64,000 nt of DNA, taken from Nocardia vermiculata NBRC 100427 (GTDB lineage: Bacteria > Actinomycetota > Actinomycetes > Mycobacteriales > Mycobacteriaceae). This document shows, piece by piece, positions 27,600 through 37,453 of the stretch; positions within the stretch are counted from its first letter, which is position 1, and each line of letters begins with the position of its first letter. Both the position numbers and the translations under genes were made by a program. The notes beneath the pieces were generated by a model. The model saw nothing but the letters and a program-made list of their open reading frames with translations. It was not told the DNA's origin and searched no databases. The DNA is taken from positions 372,001 to 436,000 of the forward strand of contig NZ_BDCA01000002.1 of the NCBI RefSeq assembly GCF_001613265.1, in the 5' to 3' direction.

Positions 27600-28904
27600 T
27601 TACCTTTCGCTAGTACGAGAGTCGATGCCGTGACCGGTGTCTTCGGATTCGACACTCGCGCACGGGTCCTCGTGGAACTCACCGAACGGGTCCTCCCATT
27701 GCGCAACGAGGTCCGGCGCACTGCGGAGCAGCACCATCTCCGCCTCGTCGAGCAATGCCCCGTGCAACGCCGCGCGGATCTCGTCCGGATCGGCTCCGCA
27801 GGTGAGAATCACCATCGAGATGTGGCGATCACCGAATTCGTCGTCCCAGCGCAACGCGGCGAGTGCCCGCCGTTCCGGATCGGCCGCCTCGCGCCCGGCG
27901 GGACTCGTCGCCGCCAGCCAGGTTCCGGCGTCACCGACCCGCAGTCCACCGCCTGCCGACTCCAGCCACACCACGCGATCGGGCTGGGTGGCCAGCCAGA
28001 TCCGACCCCGTGCGGTAACCACACCGTCGAACAGCACATCGAGTGCGTCGTGCAGCCGAGCAGGATGGAACGGCCGATCCGTGGCGAACTCGATCAGGCT
28101 CACACCGTGCTCGTCGACCAGCGGAGGCTCGCCACGCAGCAGCGGCGCATGCGCGTCGAAGATCCGACCCCGCCGCGAATCGGCTGGAATACGGTCGAGC
28201 AGCATATCGATGCGCACACCGTCGATCTCGTTCGCCGCCTCGACCCACATCGACGGCACCCGCGGCACCAGCCGGTCCAGCACGGCCCGCAACACGTCGC
28301 ATCCGCCGCCCGAGCGGTCGGCACCGAACGCGACGATCGCGTCCGCGAATTCGACCTGGCCGAGCGCCATCTGGGCGACGGTGCGGTCGTCATCCCCGGC
28401 ACTGCCGGCACCACCGGATCGCTCACCGACGGTCTCGTCGCTCAGCACATCGGCCGGCCAGGTATGCACGTCCAGTCCGGTGACCACCGCAGCGATCCGC
28501 ACATCGCGCCCGGCGGGGCCGTCCACCCGGCCGACGACGCCGGCCACCGGCACGTGATCGACGGCATGACAGACGGCCTCGGCCTCGAATTCCGGATCGA
28601 GCGCGACCACGATGCGATGCACCGAATCCCGTGCGGCCAGCCGGCACAGCAGCGGCAGCAGATCCGCACGCAGCGTGCAGGAGACACAGCCGTGCGCCAG
28701 TTCGTGCACACTGACCGTTTCGCTCCCGTCGACGCGCACTCCGCGCCGCAGGACGCCTTCATGCAGTGAGCTCAGGTCGTGACGCACGATCACGGTTCCG
28801 GGTACCTCACCCAGCACCCGTGCGATGTGCTCCATACCGTCCGCGACCGGACCCGCGAAGCCCGCCAGCAACACGACGGGCGTGCGGCGGTCGGGAAGTG
28901 ACAC
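27600..28904 (-). CDS. mrf: COG0523-type GTPase, MRF-like ribosome-hibernation recruitment factor
   Basis: The protein of about 434 residues has the COG0523/CobW fold with [13 protein letters not shown], the conserved CxxC metal site. It lacks a canonical Walker A loop (GFAGPVADG). This matches my recollection of mycobacterial MRF, which is made under Zur control and helps the hibernation factor MPY dock on ribosomes that carry cysteine-free proteins. The start is uncertain: GTG codons at 28904 and 28907 lie 8 and 5 bases after AAAGGGG. A TTG at 28925 would place the start inside the Zur box. It shares a divergent promoter region with rpmB. Confidence 0.82.
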   Translation of the reverse strand: MSLPDRRTPVVLLAGFAGPVADGMEHIARVLGEVPGTVIVRHDLSSLHEGVLRRGVRVDGSETVSVHELAHGCVSCTLRADLLPLLCRLAARDSVHRIVVALDPEFEAEAVCHAVDHVPVAGVVGRVDGPAGRDVRIAAVVTGLDVHTWPADVLSDETVGERSGGAGSAGDDDRTVAQMALGQVEFADAIVAFGADRSGGGCDVLRAVLDRLVPRVPSMWVEAANEIDGVRIDMLLDRIPADSRRGRIFDAHAPLLRGEPPLVDEHGVSLIEFATDRPFHPARLHDALDVLFDGVVTARGRIWLATQPDRVVWLESAGGGLRVGDAGTWLAATSPAGREAADPERRALAALRWDDEFGDRHISMVILTCGADPDEIRAALHGALLDEAEMVLLRSAPDLVAQWEDPFGEFHEDPCASVESEDTGHGIDSRTSER

Positions 28905-28920
28905 CACCGAAACCCCTTTC

Positions 28921-28934
28921 GACAACGATTTTCA
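28921..28934 (-). promoter_or_regulatory. Zur box, MRF side
   Basis: On the minus strand TGAAAATCGTTGTC matches the mycobacterial Zur palindrome TGAAAATcATTTTCA in its left half, with two differences in the right. It lies just before the mrf start. Confidence 0.75.
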
Positions 28935-28975
28935 TTTCCTGTTGGCTCACGGTACAGTCTGCGACGCCCGTTGTC

Positions 28976-28988
28976 GAAAATCATTTTC
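28976..28988 (+). promoter_or_regulatory. Zur box, rpmB side
   Basis: GAAAATCATTTTC is a perfect 13-bp palindrome around a central C and matches the Zur box core. It sits immediately before the rpmB ribosome-binding site (AAAGGAG), so bound Zur would block this promoter. Confidence 0.85.
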
Positions 28989-29002
28989 AAGAAAGGAGCC
29001 CC

Positions 29003-29311
29003 ATGTCGGCCCACTGCCAGGTCACCGGCCGTACGCCGGGCTTCGGTAAGTCCGTCTCGCACTCACACGTCCGGACCAACCGGCGCTGGGACCCCAACAT
29101 CCAGCGCAAGACCTACTACCTGCCCAGCGAAGGACGTCGCATCACGCTGCGCGTCTCGGCCAAGGGCATCAAAATCATCGACCGCGACGGTATCGAGGCC
29201 GTGGTGGCGCGGATCCGCGCCCGCGACGGCAGCGGCGGGCCCGGCGGCGGCAGCGCGCGTCACCACCGCAGGGCCCGCGGACGTCGCAACACACACCGCG
29301 GACGGGTCTGA
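29003..29311 (+). CDS. rpmB: 50S ribosomal protein L28, cysteine-free, C-terminally extended
   Basis: The 102-residue protein opens [22 protein letters not shown]; the remaining zinc-type cysteines are absent. It has FQ-like [14 protein letters not shown] and [17 protein letters not shown]. It is about 24 residues longer than usual owing to a Gly/Arg/His-rich tail that may contact rRNA. It is the first gene of the plus-strand Zur-controlled ribosomal operon, and its stop shares one base with the rpmG start. Confidence 0.93.
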   Translation: MSAHCQVTGRTPGFGKSVSHSHVRTNRRWDPNIQRKTYYLPSEGRRITLRVSAKGIKIIDRDGIEAVVARIRARDGSGGPGGGSARHHRRARGRRNTHRGRV

Positions 29312-29478
29312 TGGCACGCAGCAACGAACTCCGACCCATCGTGAAACTACGGTCGACCGCTGGTACCGGGTACACCTACGTCACCCGCAAGAATCGGCGC
29401 AACGATCCCGATCGCCTGGTGCTGCGCAAATACGATCCGGTACTGCGCCGGCACGTCGACTTCCGGGAGGACCGCTGA
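29311..29478 (+). CDS. rpmG: 50S ribosomal protein L33, cysteine-free
   Basis: The 55-residue protein reads [21 protein letters not shown] and [15 protein letters not shown], the typical L33 without CxxC pairs. Both ends overlap their neighbours by one base (TGATG), so rpmB, rpmG and rpsN are co-translated. Confidence 0.94.
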   Translation: MARSNELRPIVKLRSTAGTGYTYVTRKNRRNDPDRLVLRKYDPVLRRHVDFREDR

Positions 29479-29783
29479 TGGCGAAGAAGTCCAAGATCGC
29501 CCGCAACGAGCAGCGCCGCGTGATCGTGGCCCGCTACGCCGAACGCCGCGCGGAGCTCAAGGAGCTGATCCGCGATCCCGCGACTCCGGACGAGCAGCGG
29601 ACCGTGGCCCAACTGGCGCTGCAGCGGCTGCCGCGCGACGCCAGTCCGGTACGATTGCGCAATCGGGACGCCACCGATGGCCGCCCTCGCGGTCATCTCC
29701 GAAAGTTCGGACTATCCCGGGTGCGCATGCGCGAGCTGGCCCACCGGGGGGAGCTGCCCGGCATACACAAGTCGAGTTGGTAA
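29478..29783 (+). CDS. rpsN: 30S ribosomal protein S14, long cysteine-free form
   Basis: The 101-residue protein has [35 protein letters not shown] and the ending [19 protein letters not shown]. This is the long S14 without the zinc-binding CxxC pair of the 61-residue form. It starts one base inside the rpmG stop. Confidence 0.95.
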   Translation: MAKKSKIARNEQRRVIVARYAERRAELKELIRDPATPDEQRTVAQLALQRLPRDASPVRLRNRDATDGRPRGHLRKFGLSRVRMRELAHRGELPGIHKSSW

Positions 29784-29893
29784 CCATCGCAGATCTCGTG
29801 AGAAGGAATCCCGGCAGGAGCAGTCAGGACCCGGAGGCGGAAGCTCGCGTAGCCACATAGGGACCGGACCTCGTGCCGAGAAAGGACACGAAT

Positions 29894-30148
29894 ATGGCAG
29901 TGAAGCGAGGCTCGTCGAAACGGATTCGCGCCGAGCAGGCACGACGGCCGAAGAAGAATCCGCTGATCGCCGCCGGCATCGAAATCGTCGACTACAAGGA
30001 CGTGAACCTGCTGCGCACGTTCATCTCCGACCGCGGCAAGATCCGCAGCCGCCGCGTCACCGGACTCACTCCGCAGCAGCAGCGGCAGGTGGCTGTCGCG
30101 GTGAAGAATGCGCGCGAGATGGCGTTATTGCCGTTCACCAGCCGCTGA
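29894..30148 (+). CDS. rpsR: 30S ribosomal protein S18, cysteine-free
   Basis: The 84-residue protein contains [29 protein letters not shown] and [20 protein letters not shown], typical of S18, without cysteine. AAAGGA lies upstream of the ATG. It follows rpsN after 110 bases and ends the Zur-controlled operon, where a terminator lies 15 bases downstream. Confidence 0.94.
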   Translation: MAVKRGSSKRIRAEQARRPKKNPLIAAGIEIVDYKDVNLLRTFISDRGKIRSRRVTGLTPQQQRQVAVAVKNAREMALLPFTSR

Positions 30149-30162
30149 TCGTGCGGTGGTAT

Positions 30163-30192
30163 CGAGGGCCCCGGTAGCCGCCGGGGCCCTCG
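30163..30192 (+). terminator. Terminator of the ribosomal-protein operon
   Basis: A perfect 12-bp inverted repeat (CGAGGGCCCCGG and complement) with a 6-base loop lies 15 bases after rpsR. Confidence 0.8.
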
Positions 30193-30260
30193 TCGTATCC
30201 GGGGGCGGGCACGAGCGCCGATTCTGCGCCAGCGCACGGCTGCACACTAGGGTGAGGCCC

Positions 30261-30725
30261 ATGGATTGGATCCCGGCACGACGCCGCGTCACCGCGGCGG
30301 CCGTCGCGTTTCTGGCACTGCCCGCCCTGCTGGTCACCGCGTGCGGGAACTCCGATGACGACGCCGCGCAGACCACCGCGAGCTCCACACCGTCCGTCAG
30401 CCCGCCGACCGAACAGAATCCACCGGAACCGGGGCGGTTGTTCACCGCCGATCCGACGATCACCAACACCCATCCCCTGCATTTCGACAGCTGGAGCCGA
30501 GTCGCCGACGACCGCATCGCGGTCAACTTCCAGACCGGCTCACCGGAGTGCTACGGCGTCGACGCCACCGCCACCGAAACCGACACCACCGTCACGGTCG
30601 ACCTGAAGTCGGGCACGCTGCCGAGCGCGGTCGGGCGGATGTGCACCATGATCGCGGTGTTCGGCACCCTGGAAATTCCGTTGAAGCAACCGCTCGGCGA
30701 CCGGGAAGTGCTCAGCGCCAACTGA
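30261..30725 (+). CDS. Small secreted lipoprotein of unknown function
   Basis: The 154-residue precursor has a basic start, a hydrophobic stretch and a lipobox (LLVTAC, Cys28). A Ser/Thr/Pro spacer follows, then a folded domain with two Cys (SPECYG and GRMCTM) that may form a disulfide. No family is named with confidence; similar lipoproteins occur in Nocardia and mycobacteria. It is bounded by terminators on both sides. Confidence 0.75.
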   Translation: MDWIPARRRVTAAAVAFLALPALLVTACGNSDDDAAQTTASSTPSVSPPTEQNPPEPGRLFTADPTITNTHPLHFDSWSRVADDRIAVNFQTGSPECYGVDATATETDTTVTVDLKSGTLPSAVGRMCTMIAVFGTLEIPLKQPLGDREVLSAN

Positions 30726-30738
30726 TTCCATACGACAA

Positions 30739-30772
30739 CGCCGCTTGCCGAGGCGCACCTCGGCAAGCGGCG
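30739..30772. terminator. Bidirectional terminator between the lipoprotein gene and purH
   Basis: A perfect 15-bp stem (CGCCGCTTGCCGAGG and complement) with a 4-base loop lies between the convergent genes. Confidence 0.85.
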
Positions 30773-30793
30773 TGCACGGCTGCGGAACTGCGC

Positions 30794-32419
30794 TCAGTGC
30801 GCGAAGTGGCGTGCTCCGGTGAGGTACATGGTCACCCCGGCCTCCCGGCAGGCATCGATGGTCAATTGGTCGCGAACCGAACCACCCGGCTGCACAATTG
30901 CTTTCACACCCGCGGCGATCAACTGCTGCGGACCGTCGGGGAACGGGAAGTAAGCGTCGGAGGCGGCCACCGAGCCCTCGGCACGGTCGCCGGCGCGCAG
31001 CACCGCGAGATGAACGGCATCCACCCGGTTGACCTGTCCCATCCCGACACCCACCGAGGCCCCGTCGTGGGCCAGCAGAATCGCATTCGACTTCACCGCA
31101 CGGCAAGCACGCCAGGCGAATTCGAGATCGGTCAGGGTCTGCGCGTCGGCCGGCTCACCGGTGGCGAGAGTCCAGTTGGCAGGATCGTCACCGGGCGCGT
31201 CGACGATATCGGTCTGCTGCAGCAGTGCGCCGCCGCTGATCGGCCGCAGTTCCACGCCGCCACGACGCGGTGCGTCGGCGATCAGGATGCGCACATTCTT
31301 CTTGCGCTGCAACACTTCCACCGCACCGTCGGCATAACTCGGAGCCACGATCACCTCGGTGAAGATCTCGGCGACCTGTTCGGCCATCGTCACGGTGATC
31401 TCGCGGTTGGCCGCGATCACGCCGCCGAACGCGCTGACCGGATCACAGGCGTGTGCCTTGCGATGCGCTTCGGCGATATCCGCGCCGATCGCGATGCCGC
31501 AGGGGTTGGCATGCTTGACCACGGCCACGGCGGGCGCGACATGGTCCCACGCGGCACGCCAGGCGGCATCGGCGTCGGTGTAGTTGTTGTACGACATCTC
31601 CTTGCCGTGCAGCTGCTTCGCCTGTGCCAGACCGGCCGGACCGGATTCGTTGCGATACAACGCGGCCGCCTGATGCGGGTTCTCGCCGTAGCGCAGCACC
31701 GCCTCACGTGTCCAGACACCACCGGTCCACTCCGGGAAACGCTGTGCCTGTTCCGCATCGCCCGCATCGGCCGGCGCGGCGGTCAGCACATCGGTCATCC
31801 AGCTCGCGACGGCCACGTCGTAGCTCGCGGTGTGCTGAAAAGCCTTCGCGGCCAGCGCGGTGCGCTCGGTCAACGTGAATCCGCCGGACTGCACCGACGC
31901 CAGCACCTCGGTGTAGTCACCGGTGTCGACCACGACGGCCACCGAGGGATGGTTCTTGGCAGCGGCGCGCACCATCGACGGACCACCGATATCGATCTGC
32001 TCGACACATTCGTCGGGCGCGGCACCCGAGGCCACCGTCTGCGTGAACGGGTACAGATTCACCACCACCAGCTGGAAAGCATCCACTCCCAGCTCCACCA
32101 GCTGATCGAGATGTTCCTGCTTACGGGTGTCGGCGAGGATGCCGGCATGCACGCGCGGGTGCAGTGTCTTCACCCGGCCGTCGAGAGTTTCCGGAAAACC
32201 GGTGAGGTCCTCGACCTTGGTCACCGCGATGCCGGCATCGGCGATGCGGGCAGCGGTCGAGCCGGTCGACACCAGCTCCACTCCTGCGGCGGCGAGTCCG
32301 GTGGCCAGTTCGATGAGACCGGTCTTGTCGTAGACGCTCACCAGCGCCCGGCGAACGGGTCGCCGCTCCCCCGTCTCGGCGGGACGGTCGCTGCGCTCAC
32401 TCACGCGGGCCTCACTCAT
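30794..32419 (-). CDS. purH: Bifunctional AICAR transformylase/IMP cyclohydrolase
   Basis: The 541-residue enzyme catalyses the last two steps of IMP synthesis. The N-terminal cyclohydrolase domain has [23 protein letters not shown] and [15 protein letters not shown]; the C-terminal transformylase domain has KHANPCG and the ending [15 protein letters not shown] charged N-terminal extension of about 20 residues precedes the domain. The start overlaps the purN end by 8 bases. Confidence 0.96.
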   Translation of the reverse strand: MSEARVSERSDRPAETGERRPVRRALVSVYDKTGLIELATGLAAAGVELVSTGSTAARIADAGIAVTKVEDLTGFPETLDGRVKTLHPRVHAGILADTRKQEHLDQLVELGVDAFQLVVVNLYPFTQTVASGAAPDECVEQIDIGGPSMVRAAAKNHPSVAVVVDTGDYTEVLASVQSGGFTLTERTALAAKAFQHTASYDVAVASWMTDVLTAAPADAGDAEQAQRFPEWTGGVWTREAVLRYGENPHQAAALYRNESGPAGLAQAKQLHGKEMSYNNYTDADAAWRAAWDHVAPAVAVVKHANPCGIAIGADIAEAHRKAHACDPVSAFGGVIAANREITVTMAEQVAEIFTEVIVAPSYADGAVEVLQRKKNVRILIADAPRRGGVELRPISGGALLQQTDIVDAPGDDPANWTLATGEPADAQTLTDLEFAWRACRAVKSNAILLAHDGASVGVGMGQVNRVDAVHLAVLRAGDRAEGSVAASDAYFPFPDGPQQLIAAGVKAIVQPGGSVRDQLTIDACREAGVTMYLTGARHFAH

Positions 32420-33032
32420 CGGGGATTACTGCCTTTCGTCCGTCGCAGACAATGCCTCGGGTAGCCACGGCGGCGACGGTCTCCGCCAGCAGCCGACGTT
32501 CCACAATCTTGATCCGCTCGTGCAGGGTCGCCTCGTCGTCGCCGGGCAGCACCGTCACCGGCTCCTGCGCGAGGATCGGTCCGGTGTCGACTCCGGCGTC
32601 GACCAGATGCACGGTGGAACCGGTCACCCGCACGCCGTAGGCCAGCGCGTCGCGTACCCCATGGGCACCCGGGAACGCCGGCAGCAGCGCGGGATGGGTA
32701 TTGATGATCCGGCCGTCGAAACGCTCCAGGAAGCGCGGGCCGAACAGCCGCATGAAGCCGGCCGACACCACCAGGTCCGGATCGTGTGCCGCCACTGCCT
32801 CGGTCAACGCCACGTCCCACGCGGCCCGATCGGAATGATCGGCCGGAGCGATCCGGAAATCGGTGATGCCCGCGCGCACCGCGTGCTCGGTCGCCGCGCA
32901 CGTCCGGTCCACGCCGACGGCGGCGATGCGAGCCGGGTAGTCCGGCTGCTCGGTGGCCGCGATCAGTGATCGCAGCAATGATCCCGTCCCCGAGGCGAGG
33001 ACGACGAGGGTCGCCGGCGCGGTCGGAGGCAC
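32412..33032 (-). CDS. purN: Phosphoribosylglycinamide formyltransferase
   Basis: The 206-residue enzyme transfers a formyl group from 10-formyl-THF to GAR. It contains [15 protein letters not shown] near the start, the catalytic [20 protein letters not shown] and [19 protein letters not shown] start at 33032 is required. It is the first gene of purN-purH. Confidence 0.95.
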   Translation of the reverse strand: MPPTAPATLVVLASGTGSLLRSLIAATEQPDYPARIAAVGVDRTCAATEHAVRAGITDFRIAPADHSDRAAWDVALTEAVAAHDPDLVVSAGFMRLFGPRFLERFDGRIINTHPALLPAFPGAHGVRDALAYGVRVTGSTVHLVDAGVDTGPILAQEPVTVLPGDDEATLHERIKIVERRLLAETVAAVATRGIVCDGRKAVIPDE

Positions 33033-33118
33033 CTGCTGGGCGGGCGGGGTGGTCAGCGCTCTACTCCCTGGACGTCGGGGCTGCCGGGGCGGCGGTCGCG
33101 TACGCCGCCGGGTAGAGC

Positions 33119-34909
33119 CTAACGACCACCCTTGCCGGGCCTGTCCGGCAGGTCTCCCTCTACCACTTCGGCGTCGAGAATGTCGGCACTTTCGGAGTCG
33201 AATCCGAACTCGGGATCGGTCGGCATCGGGTCGTCGTCCTCGTCGACCAACTCCCCGTCGACCTCGACGACCGGATCGGCGGCGCGCCGATAGGCCGGAC
33301 GCGGATAGCGCTCGGGCCCCTCGCCGTCGTCCTCGAATTCGTATTCCACATAACGCGGATTGTCGAAGAGCTGGTCGAAATACGGAGGGTCGACGGTGCG
33401 ATCGTCTTCGTCGTCTTCCTCCGCGTCCATGTCATAGGGGTCGTCATAGGAGGCATCGTCATAGAGGTCGTCCGCCTCGTCGAACGGTTCGTCGGCCTCG
33501 CCATGGTAGGCGGGGGCCGACAATGCGCGCGAATTCCCCCGCCCATACGCGTCCTGGGCATAGCCTGCGGCCTCGAATTCCCCGAATGCGTACTCGTCGG
33601 AATCGGCACCGGCGGCGGCCGGCTGCACTCCGGCACCGCTGCTCCGGCCGGTCTCGGCCGGCGGGATACCGAGGAAGCGGCGGCCCCACACCAGGCCCGC
33701 ATAGCCGCCCACGGTCAGCCAGGCGAAACTCAATGCCAGGGTGAGCAACACGCCCGGACCGATCTCGCCGAACGATCCGACCCGCCCCGACGCACAGACC
33801 CCCAGCACTGCCAGCACCACCGCCGCCACCGCCGCGGCGAACACCGTCGACCACGGCCGGCTCGGTGCATCGGTGGATTCGCGCGCGGACTCCAGACCGC
33901 CACGCACCCCGATCACAGCGGGCACCAGCAACAGCACCGGCCACCAGCCGGCTGCCGGTCCGGTCGGCACAGAGGCGAGCACCGGCAGTGCCGGCACCGG
34001 CGCGCCGGATACCGAGAACACACTCAGTGATCCCACCCCGATATGCACGTCCGCACCGACCAGTACACTCGTCGCGGCGATCGCCACATTCGGGACATAG
34101 GCCAGCGACAGCACCGTCAGCCCGAGCACCCCGGCGAGATTCCCGGCCGCGGCATAGGTGTCGCCGATCGCCGACCAGTGCACGACGAACGACACCACGG
34201 TGAGTACCGCGCCGCACAACACCAGCCGCCACAGCGCCCGCGCCGCGACCCGGGCACCGGAGAAGACCCACTCGGGCAGCATCGAGGCGATATGGTCACG
34301 CAGCGCGTGGGGCCGGGACGCGATGCCGACCACCGCCGCGAGCAGATGCAGACCGCCCACGCACCCGAACGCGGTGAGGGTATGCGGCGACTGCAACGGC
34401 ACCGCCGCCGCGGCATCCTCGGCGACAGCGAGGAATACCGCGGTGACCAGCAGGGGGCCCGCCAATGCCGCACCCACGATCCAGCCCAGGTCGGCACGCG
34501 AGGAACGCGGCGAGACCGCATGCGCGCAATCGCGCATCGTCAGCCACAACACCAGGCCCGTCGGGACCAGCGGCAGCAACCCGAGTTCGGTCCGGCCCAC
34601 CACCACCGGCACCTGATGGATGGCGAGCCAGCCCGAGGCGATCGCACCGGAGGCTCCGGTGAGCCCGCTCCCCGCCGCGGTCAGCGTCAGGAGAACGAGG
34701 GCGACCACCGCCACCACGGTGAAACTCGACGCCCGTGCCGCGATGACCAGCAGCACCTTGGCCCGCTCGGGGCTCAGGGACAGGAAGACCGGATCCTCGG
34801 TCGCGCCGAAACCGGCTGCGGGAGGATCGGAATCCGGACGAGGCCGCGCCGGTCTCGCACCGGCACGCTGTTCGCGAAGGTCGGCCCATCGGACCAGTGC
34901 GGATTTCAT
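33119..34909 (-). CDS. perM: PerM-like DUF6350 membrane protein
   Basis: The 596-residue protein has many membrane helices (about 10 or more, residues 55-420). An acidic cytoplasmic tail follows, rich in Asp/Glu/Tyr (about 450-596). It occupies the place of M. tuberculosis PerM (Rv0955), which is needed for persistence and growth in low Mg2+ and stabilises the divisome protein FtsB. The acidic tail is the likely partner-binding part. It lies upstream of purN on the same strand. Confidence 0.85.
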   Translation of the reverse strand: MKSALVRWADLREQRAGARPARPRPDSDPPAAGFGATEDPVFLSLSPERAKVLLVIAARASSFTVVAVVALVLLTLTAAGSGLTGASGAIASGWLAIHQVPVVVGRTELGLLPLVPTGLVLWLTMRDCAHAVSPRSSRADLGWIVGAALAGPLLVTAVFLAVAEDAAAAVPLQSPHTLTAFGCVGGLHLLAAVVGIASRPHALRDHIASMLPEWVFSGARVAARALWRLVLCGAVLTVVSFVVHWSAIGDTYAAAGNLAGVLGLTVLSLAYVPNVAIAATSVLVGADVHIGVGSLSVFSVSGAPVPALPVLASVPTGPAAGWWPVLLLVPAVIGVRGGLESARESTDAPSRPWSTVFAAAVAAVVLAVLGVCASGRVGSFGEIGPGVLLTLALSFAWLTVGGYAGLVWGRRFLGIPPAETGRSSGAGVQPAAAGADSDEYAFGEFEAAGYAQDAYGRGNSRALSAPAYHGEADEPFDEADDLYDDASYDDPYDMDAEEDDEDDRTVDPPYFDQLFDNPRYVEYEFEDDGEGPERYPRPAYRRAADPVVEVDGELVDEDDDPMPTDPEFGFDSESADILDAEVVEGDLPDRPGKGGR

Positions 34910-34983
34910 AGAACTACCTCGCGGATCCTATGCCTCGTCGATGAACGACCAACGACATCTCAGGGTGGCAGCCGGAAACGAAT

Positions 34984-35023
34984 CGGCGAGTCAGGCGCGC
35001 CGTGAACTGCGCCTGACTCGCCG
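34984..35023 (-). terminator. Terminator downstream of the DUF5336 gene
   Basis: A perfect 15-bp inverted repeat with a 10-base loop begins 21 bases past the stop codon. Confidence 0.75.
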
Positions 35024-35044
35024 ACCGGTCTTCGGGGTCCGAAA

Positions 35045-36220
35045 CTACTTCTTGTCGTCCTCGGGACGGAACGCCTTGGTGGCGTCGGCAGCCGGATTGC
35101 CCGTCTGCTCACCACCGAACGGCTGCTGGGCACCGCTTTGCCCCGGCTGAGCCTGGCCCGGCTGGCCGAAGTTCAGCGAACCGTACTGCTGCCCCGGCTG
35201 CTGGCCCGCGGCACCGAAATGCTGCGTGGCGGCCTCGTCGCCCCCGGGGGTTTGCGGGCGCTGCGCGTACGGCGACTGTGCGGCCTGCGCACCGGCGGCA
35301 CCGTAGGGCTGCTGACCGGGCTGGCCGTACCCCGGCTGGCCCGGCTGGCCGTAACCGGCGGGCGGCTGGCCCGGCTGCTGACCGTACTGTCCTTGGCCGT
35401 ACTGCTGACCGTACTGGCCGTAAGCCTGCTGCTGCGGCTGACCGGGCTGCTGCGGCTGCGCGGACGGCTGCTGTTGCTGGGCCTGCTGCGCCTGGCCGTA
35501 CTGCTGGCCGTACTGGCCGAAGGAAGCCGGCTGGCCCTGCTGCGCCTGCTGCCCCTGGCCGTAACCGGGCTGCTGGCCCTGCTGGGCGGCCTGCTGACCG
35601 TATGCGGTCGAGCCACCGAATCCGGCGGCGCCGGCCGCTCCGGATGCCGCGGACGCACCGGCAGGTTTGGCCTCGGGTGCCTTCAGGATGCCGATCTCGA
35701 ACAGCAGCGCGACCACCGCGGCCGCGGCCTGCACGAGGCTCAGGAACAGCAGCACCCACGCGGTGCCGGCGGTCTTGTACAGCTGCGAAGTCATGAACGC
35801 CTGGAACAGGACGCCGAGGAAGCCGGTCACCGAGGCGGCGGCGACCACGGCATTGCGGGCCTGCTGCTTCGGCAGCAGGGCGACACCCGCCAAGACACCG
35901 GCGAACAACAGCAGCAGCAGCGGAGCCGTACCACCCTGCTGGAACAACGTCACACCCTTGTCGGGCTCGACGTCACTGTTCAGCGCGCCCTCGTCGACGG
36001 TCACGAAGTTGAGGAAGCCCAGCAGGAAGTTGATTACGCCGAGTGCGGCGACACCAACGGTCAGGTAGAACGTCAGCCCCTTGGCACTCAACGCCGAAAG
36101 CCCCGAACCACCACCGGATTTACCTGCCGGCTGCTGGCCGAATCCGGGCGCGGACGAGGGGGTGGGCGAGGGCGTCGGCGTGGGCGCGTTGTACCCGGAG
36201 CCCCCGGTCGGGTAGGACAT
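35045..36220 (-). CDS. DUF5336 membrane protein with Gln/Gly/Pro-rich tail
   Basis: The 391-residue protein has four membrane helices (about 45-195) and a cytoplasmic tail of about 190 residues built from Gly-Gln-Pro-Tyr repeats (GQYGQQYGQ, GQPGYGQPGQ). It matches the M. tuberculosis Rv0954 / M. avium 34-kDa antigen family. The repetitive tail suggests a disordered or condensate-forming region. The ATG at 36220 follows AGGAG; an in-frame ATG nine codons upstream has no good site. Its place next to perM suggests a role at the cell envelope or septum, which is inference. Confidence 0.85.
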   Translation of the reverse strand: MSYPTGGSGYNAPTPTPSPTPSSAPGFGQQPAGKSGGGSGLSALSAKGLTFYLTVGVAALGVINFLLGFLNFVTVDEGALNSDVEPDKGVTLFQQGGTAPLLLLLFAGVLAGVALLPKQQARNAVVAAASVTGFLGVLFQAFMTSQLYKTAGTAWVLLFLSLVQAAAAVVALLFEIGILKAPEAKPAGASAASGAAGAAGFGGSTAYGQQAAQQGQQPGYGQGQQAQQGQPASFGQYGQQYGQAQQAQQQQPSAQPQQPGQPQQQAYGQYGQQYGQGQYGQQPGQPPAGYGQPGQPGYGQPGQQPYGAAGAQAAQSPYAQRPQTPGGDEAATQHFGAAGQQPGQQYGSLNFGQPGQAQPGQSGAQQPFGGEQTGNPAADATKAFRPEDDKK

Positions 36221-36430
36221 GTGGTCGTCTCCTATCGAGTCCTGCATCGGCTTTCAGGCTGAATACCCACGACGCTACTGCACTCGGCCGTGCCGGTCAC
36301 GGCCACGACTCCAGCGCCGGGGACCTGCGGGAGTTGCCGGACAACACGAAGTTCCCGGCATCCGGTCCACACCGGCGGACGCGGATGCCGACCGCCGTGG
36401 TCCGGACAACGGACCCGAGGATAGCAACAG

Positions 36431-36467
36431 CGAAGGCCGCCTTGCCGATTCGGCAAAGCGGCCTTCG
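36431..36467 (-). terminator. Terminator downstream of sucD
   Basis: A 17-bp stem with one mismatch and a 3-base loop lies 60-96 bases past the sucD stop. Confidence 0.75.
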
Positions 36468-36526
36468 AAAAGTCGACCGGGACCTTCGTGGTGACGCTGC
36501 GCTACCGCCTTCGGTCCCTGACCGGA

Positions 36527-37441
36527 TCAGGCGGTGACAGCCGCCTTCTCCAGGATCTCGCGCGCCAGGGCGGCGGTCTCGGACGGGGTCTTGCCGACCT
36601 TCACGCCTGCGGCCTCGAGGGCCTCCTTCTTGGCGGCGGCGGTGCCCGAGGAACCGGAGACGATGGCACCGGCGTGGCCCATGGTCTTACCTTCCGGCGC
36701 GGTGAAGCCCGCGACGTAGCCGACGACCGGCTTGGTCACGTTCTCCTTGATGTAGGCAGCCGCGCGCTCTTCCGCGTCGCCGCCGATCTCGCCGATCATG
36801 ACGATGAGCTTGGTCTCGGGGTCCTTCTCGAACGCCTCGATGGCGTCGATGTGGGTGGTGCCGATGACCGGGTCGCCGCCGATACCGATGGAGGTCGAGA
36901 AGCCGAAGTCACGCAGCTCGTACATCATCTGGTAGGTCAGGGTGCCGGACTTGGAGACCAGGCCGATCGGGCCCTTGCCCGAGATGTTGGCCGGGGTGAT
37001 GCCGACCAGCGCCTCGCCCGGGGTGATGATGCCGGGGCAGTTGGGGCCGATGATCCGGGTCTTGCTGCCCTTCTCCACGTTGTAGGCCCACGCGTAGGCG
37101 GTGTCCTGCACCGGGATGCCCTCGGTGATGACCACCAGCAGCGGGATCTCCGCGTCGATGGCCTCGATGATGGCGTCCTTGGCGAACTTCGGCGGCACGA
37201 AGGCGATCGACACGTCGGCGCCGGTCTCCTTCATGGCCTCGGCGACGCCGCCGAACACCGGCAGCTCCACGGCCGAGCCGTCCTTGGCGGTGTGCGAGAC
37301 GGTGGTGCCGGCCTTGCGGGCGTTGACGCCGCCGACGACCTGGGTGCCGGCCTTCAGCATCAGCGCGGTGTGCTTGGTGCCCTCACCGCCGGTGATGCCC
37401 TGGACGATGACCTTGGAGTCCTTGTTCAGGAAGATAGACAT
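36527..37441 (-). CDS. sucD: Succinyl-CoA ligase, alpha subunit
   Basis: The 304-residue subunit has the CoA-binding [14 protein letters not shown], the [12 protein letters not shown] motif and the phosphorylated His256 in [10 protein letters not shown]. With SucC it converts succinyl-CoA to succinate with nucleotide triphosphate production. It starts 12 bases after sucC. Confidence 0.97.
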   Translation of the reverse strand: MSIFLNKDSKVIVQGITGGEGTKHTALMLKAGTQVVGGVNARKAGTTVSHTAKDGSAVELPVFGGVAEAMKETGADVSIAFVPPKFAKDAIIEAIDAEIPLLVVITEGIPVQDTAYAWAYNVEKGSKTRIIGPNCPGIITPGEALVGITPANISGKGPIGLVSKSGTLTYQMMYELRDFGFSTSIGIGGDPVIGTTHIDAIEAFEKDPETKLIVMIGEIGGDAEERAAAYIKENVTKPVVGYVAGFTAPEGKTMGHAGAIVSGSSGTAAAKKEALEAAGVKVGKTPSETAALAREILEKAAVTA

Positions 37442-37453
37442 TCTCGTTCGTCC

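Noticed and set aside
30548..32464. 638-codon open frame on the plus strand over purH
   Set aside because: It has no recognisable motif and purH on the other strand is unmistakable.
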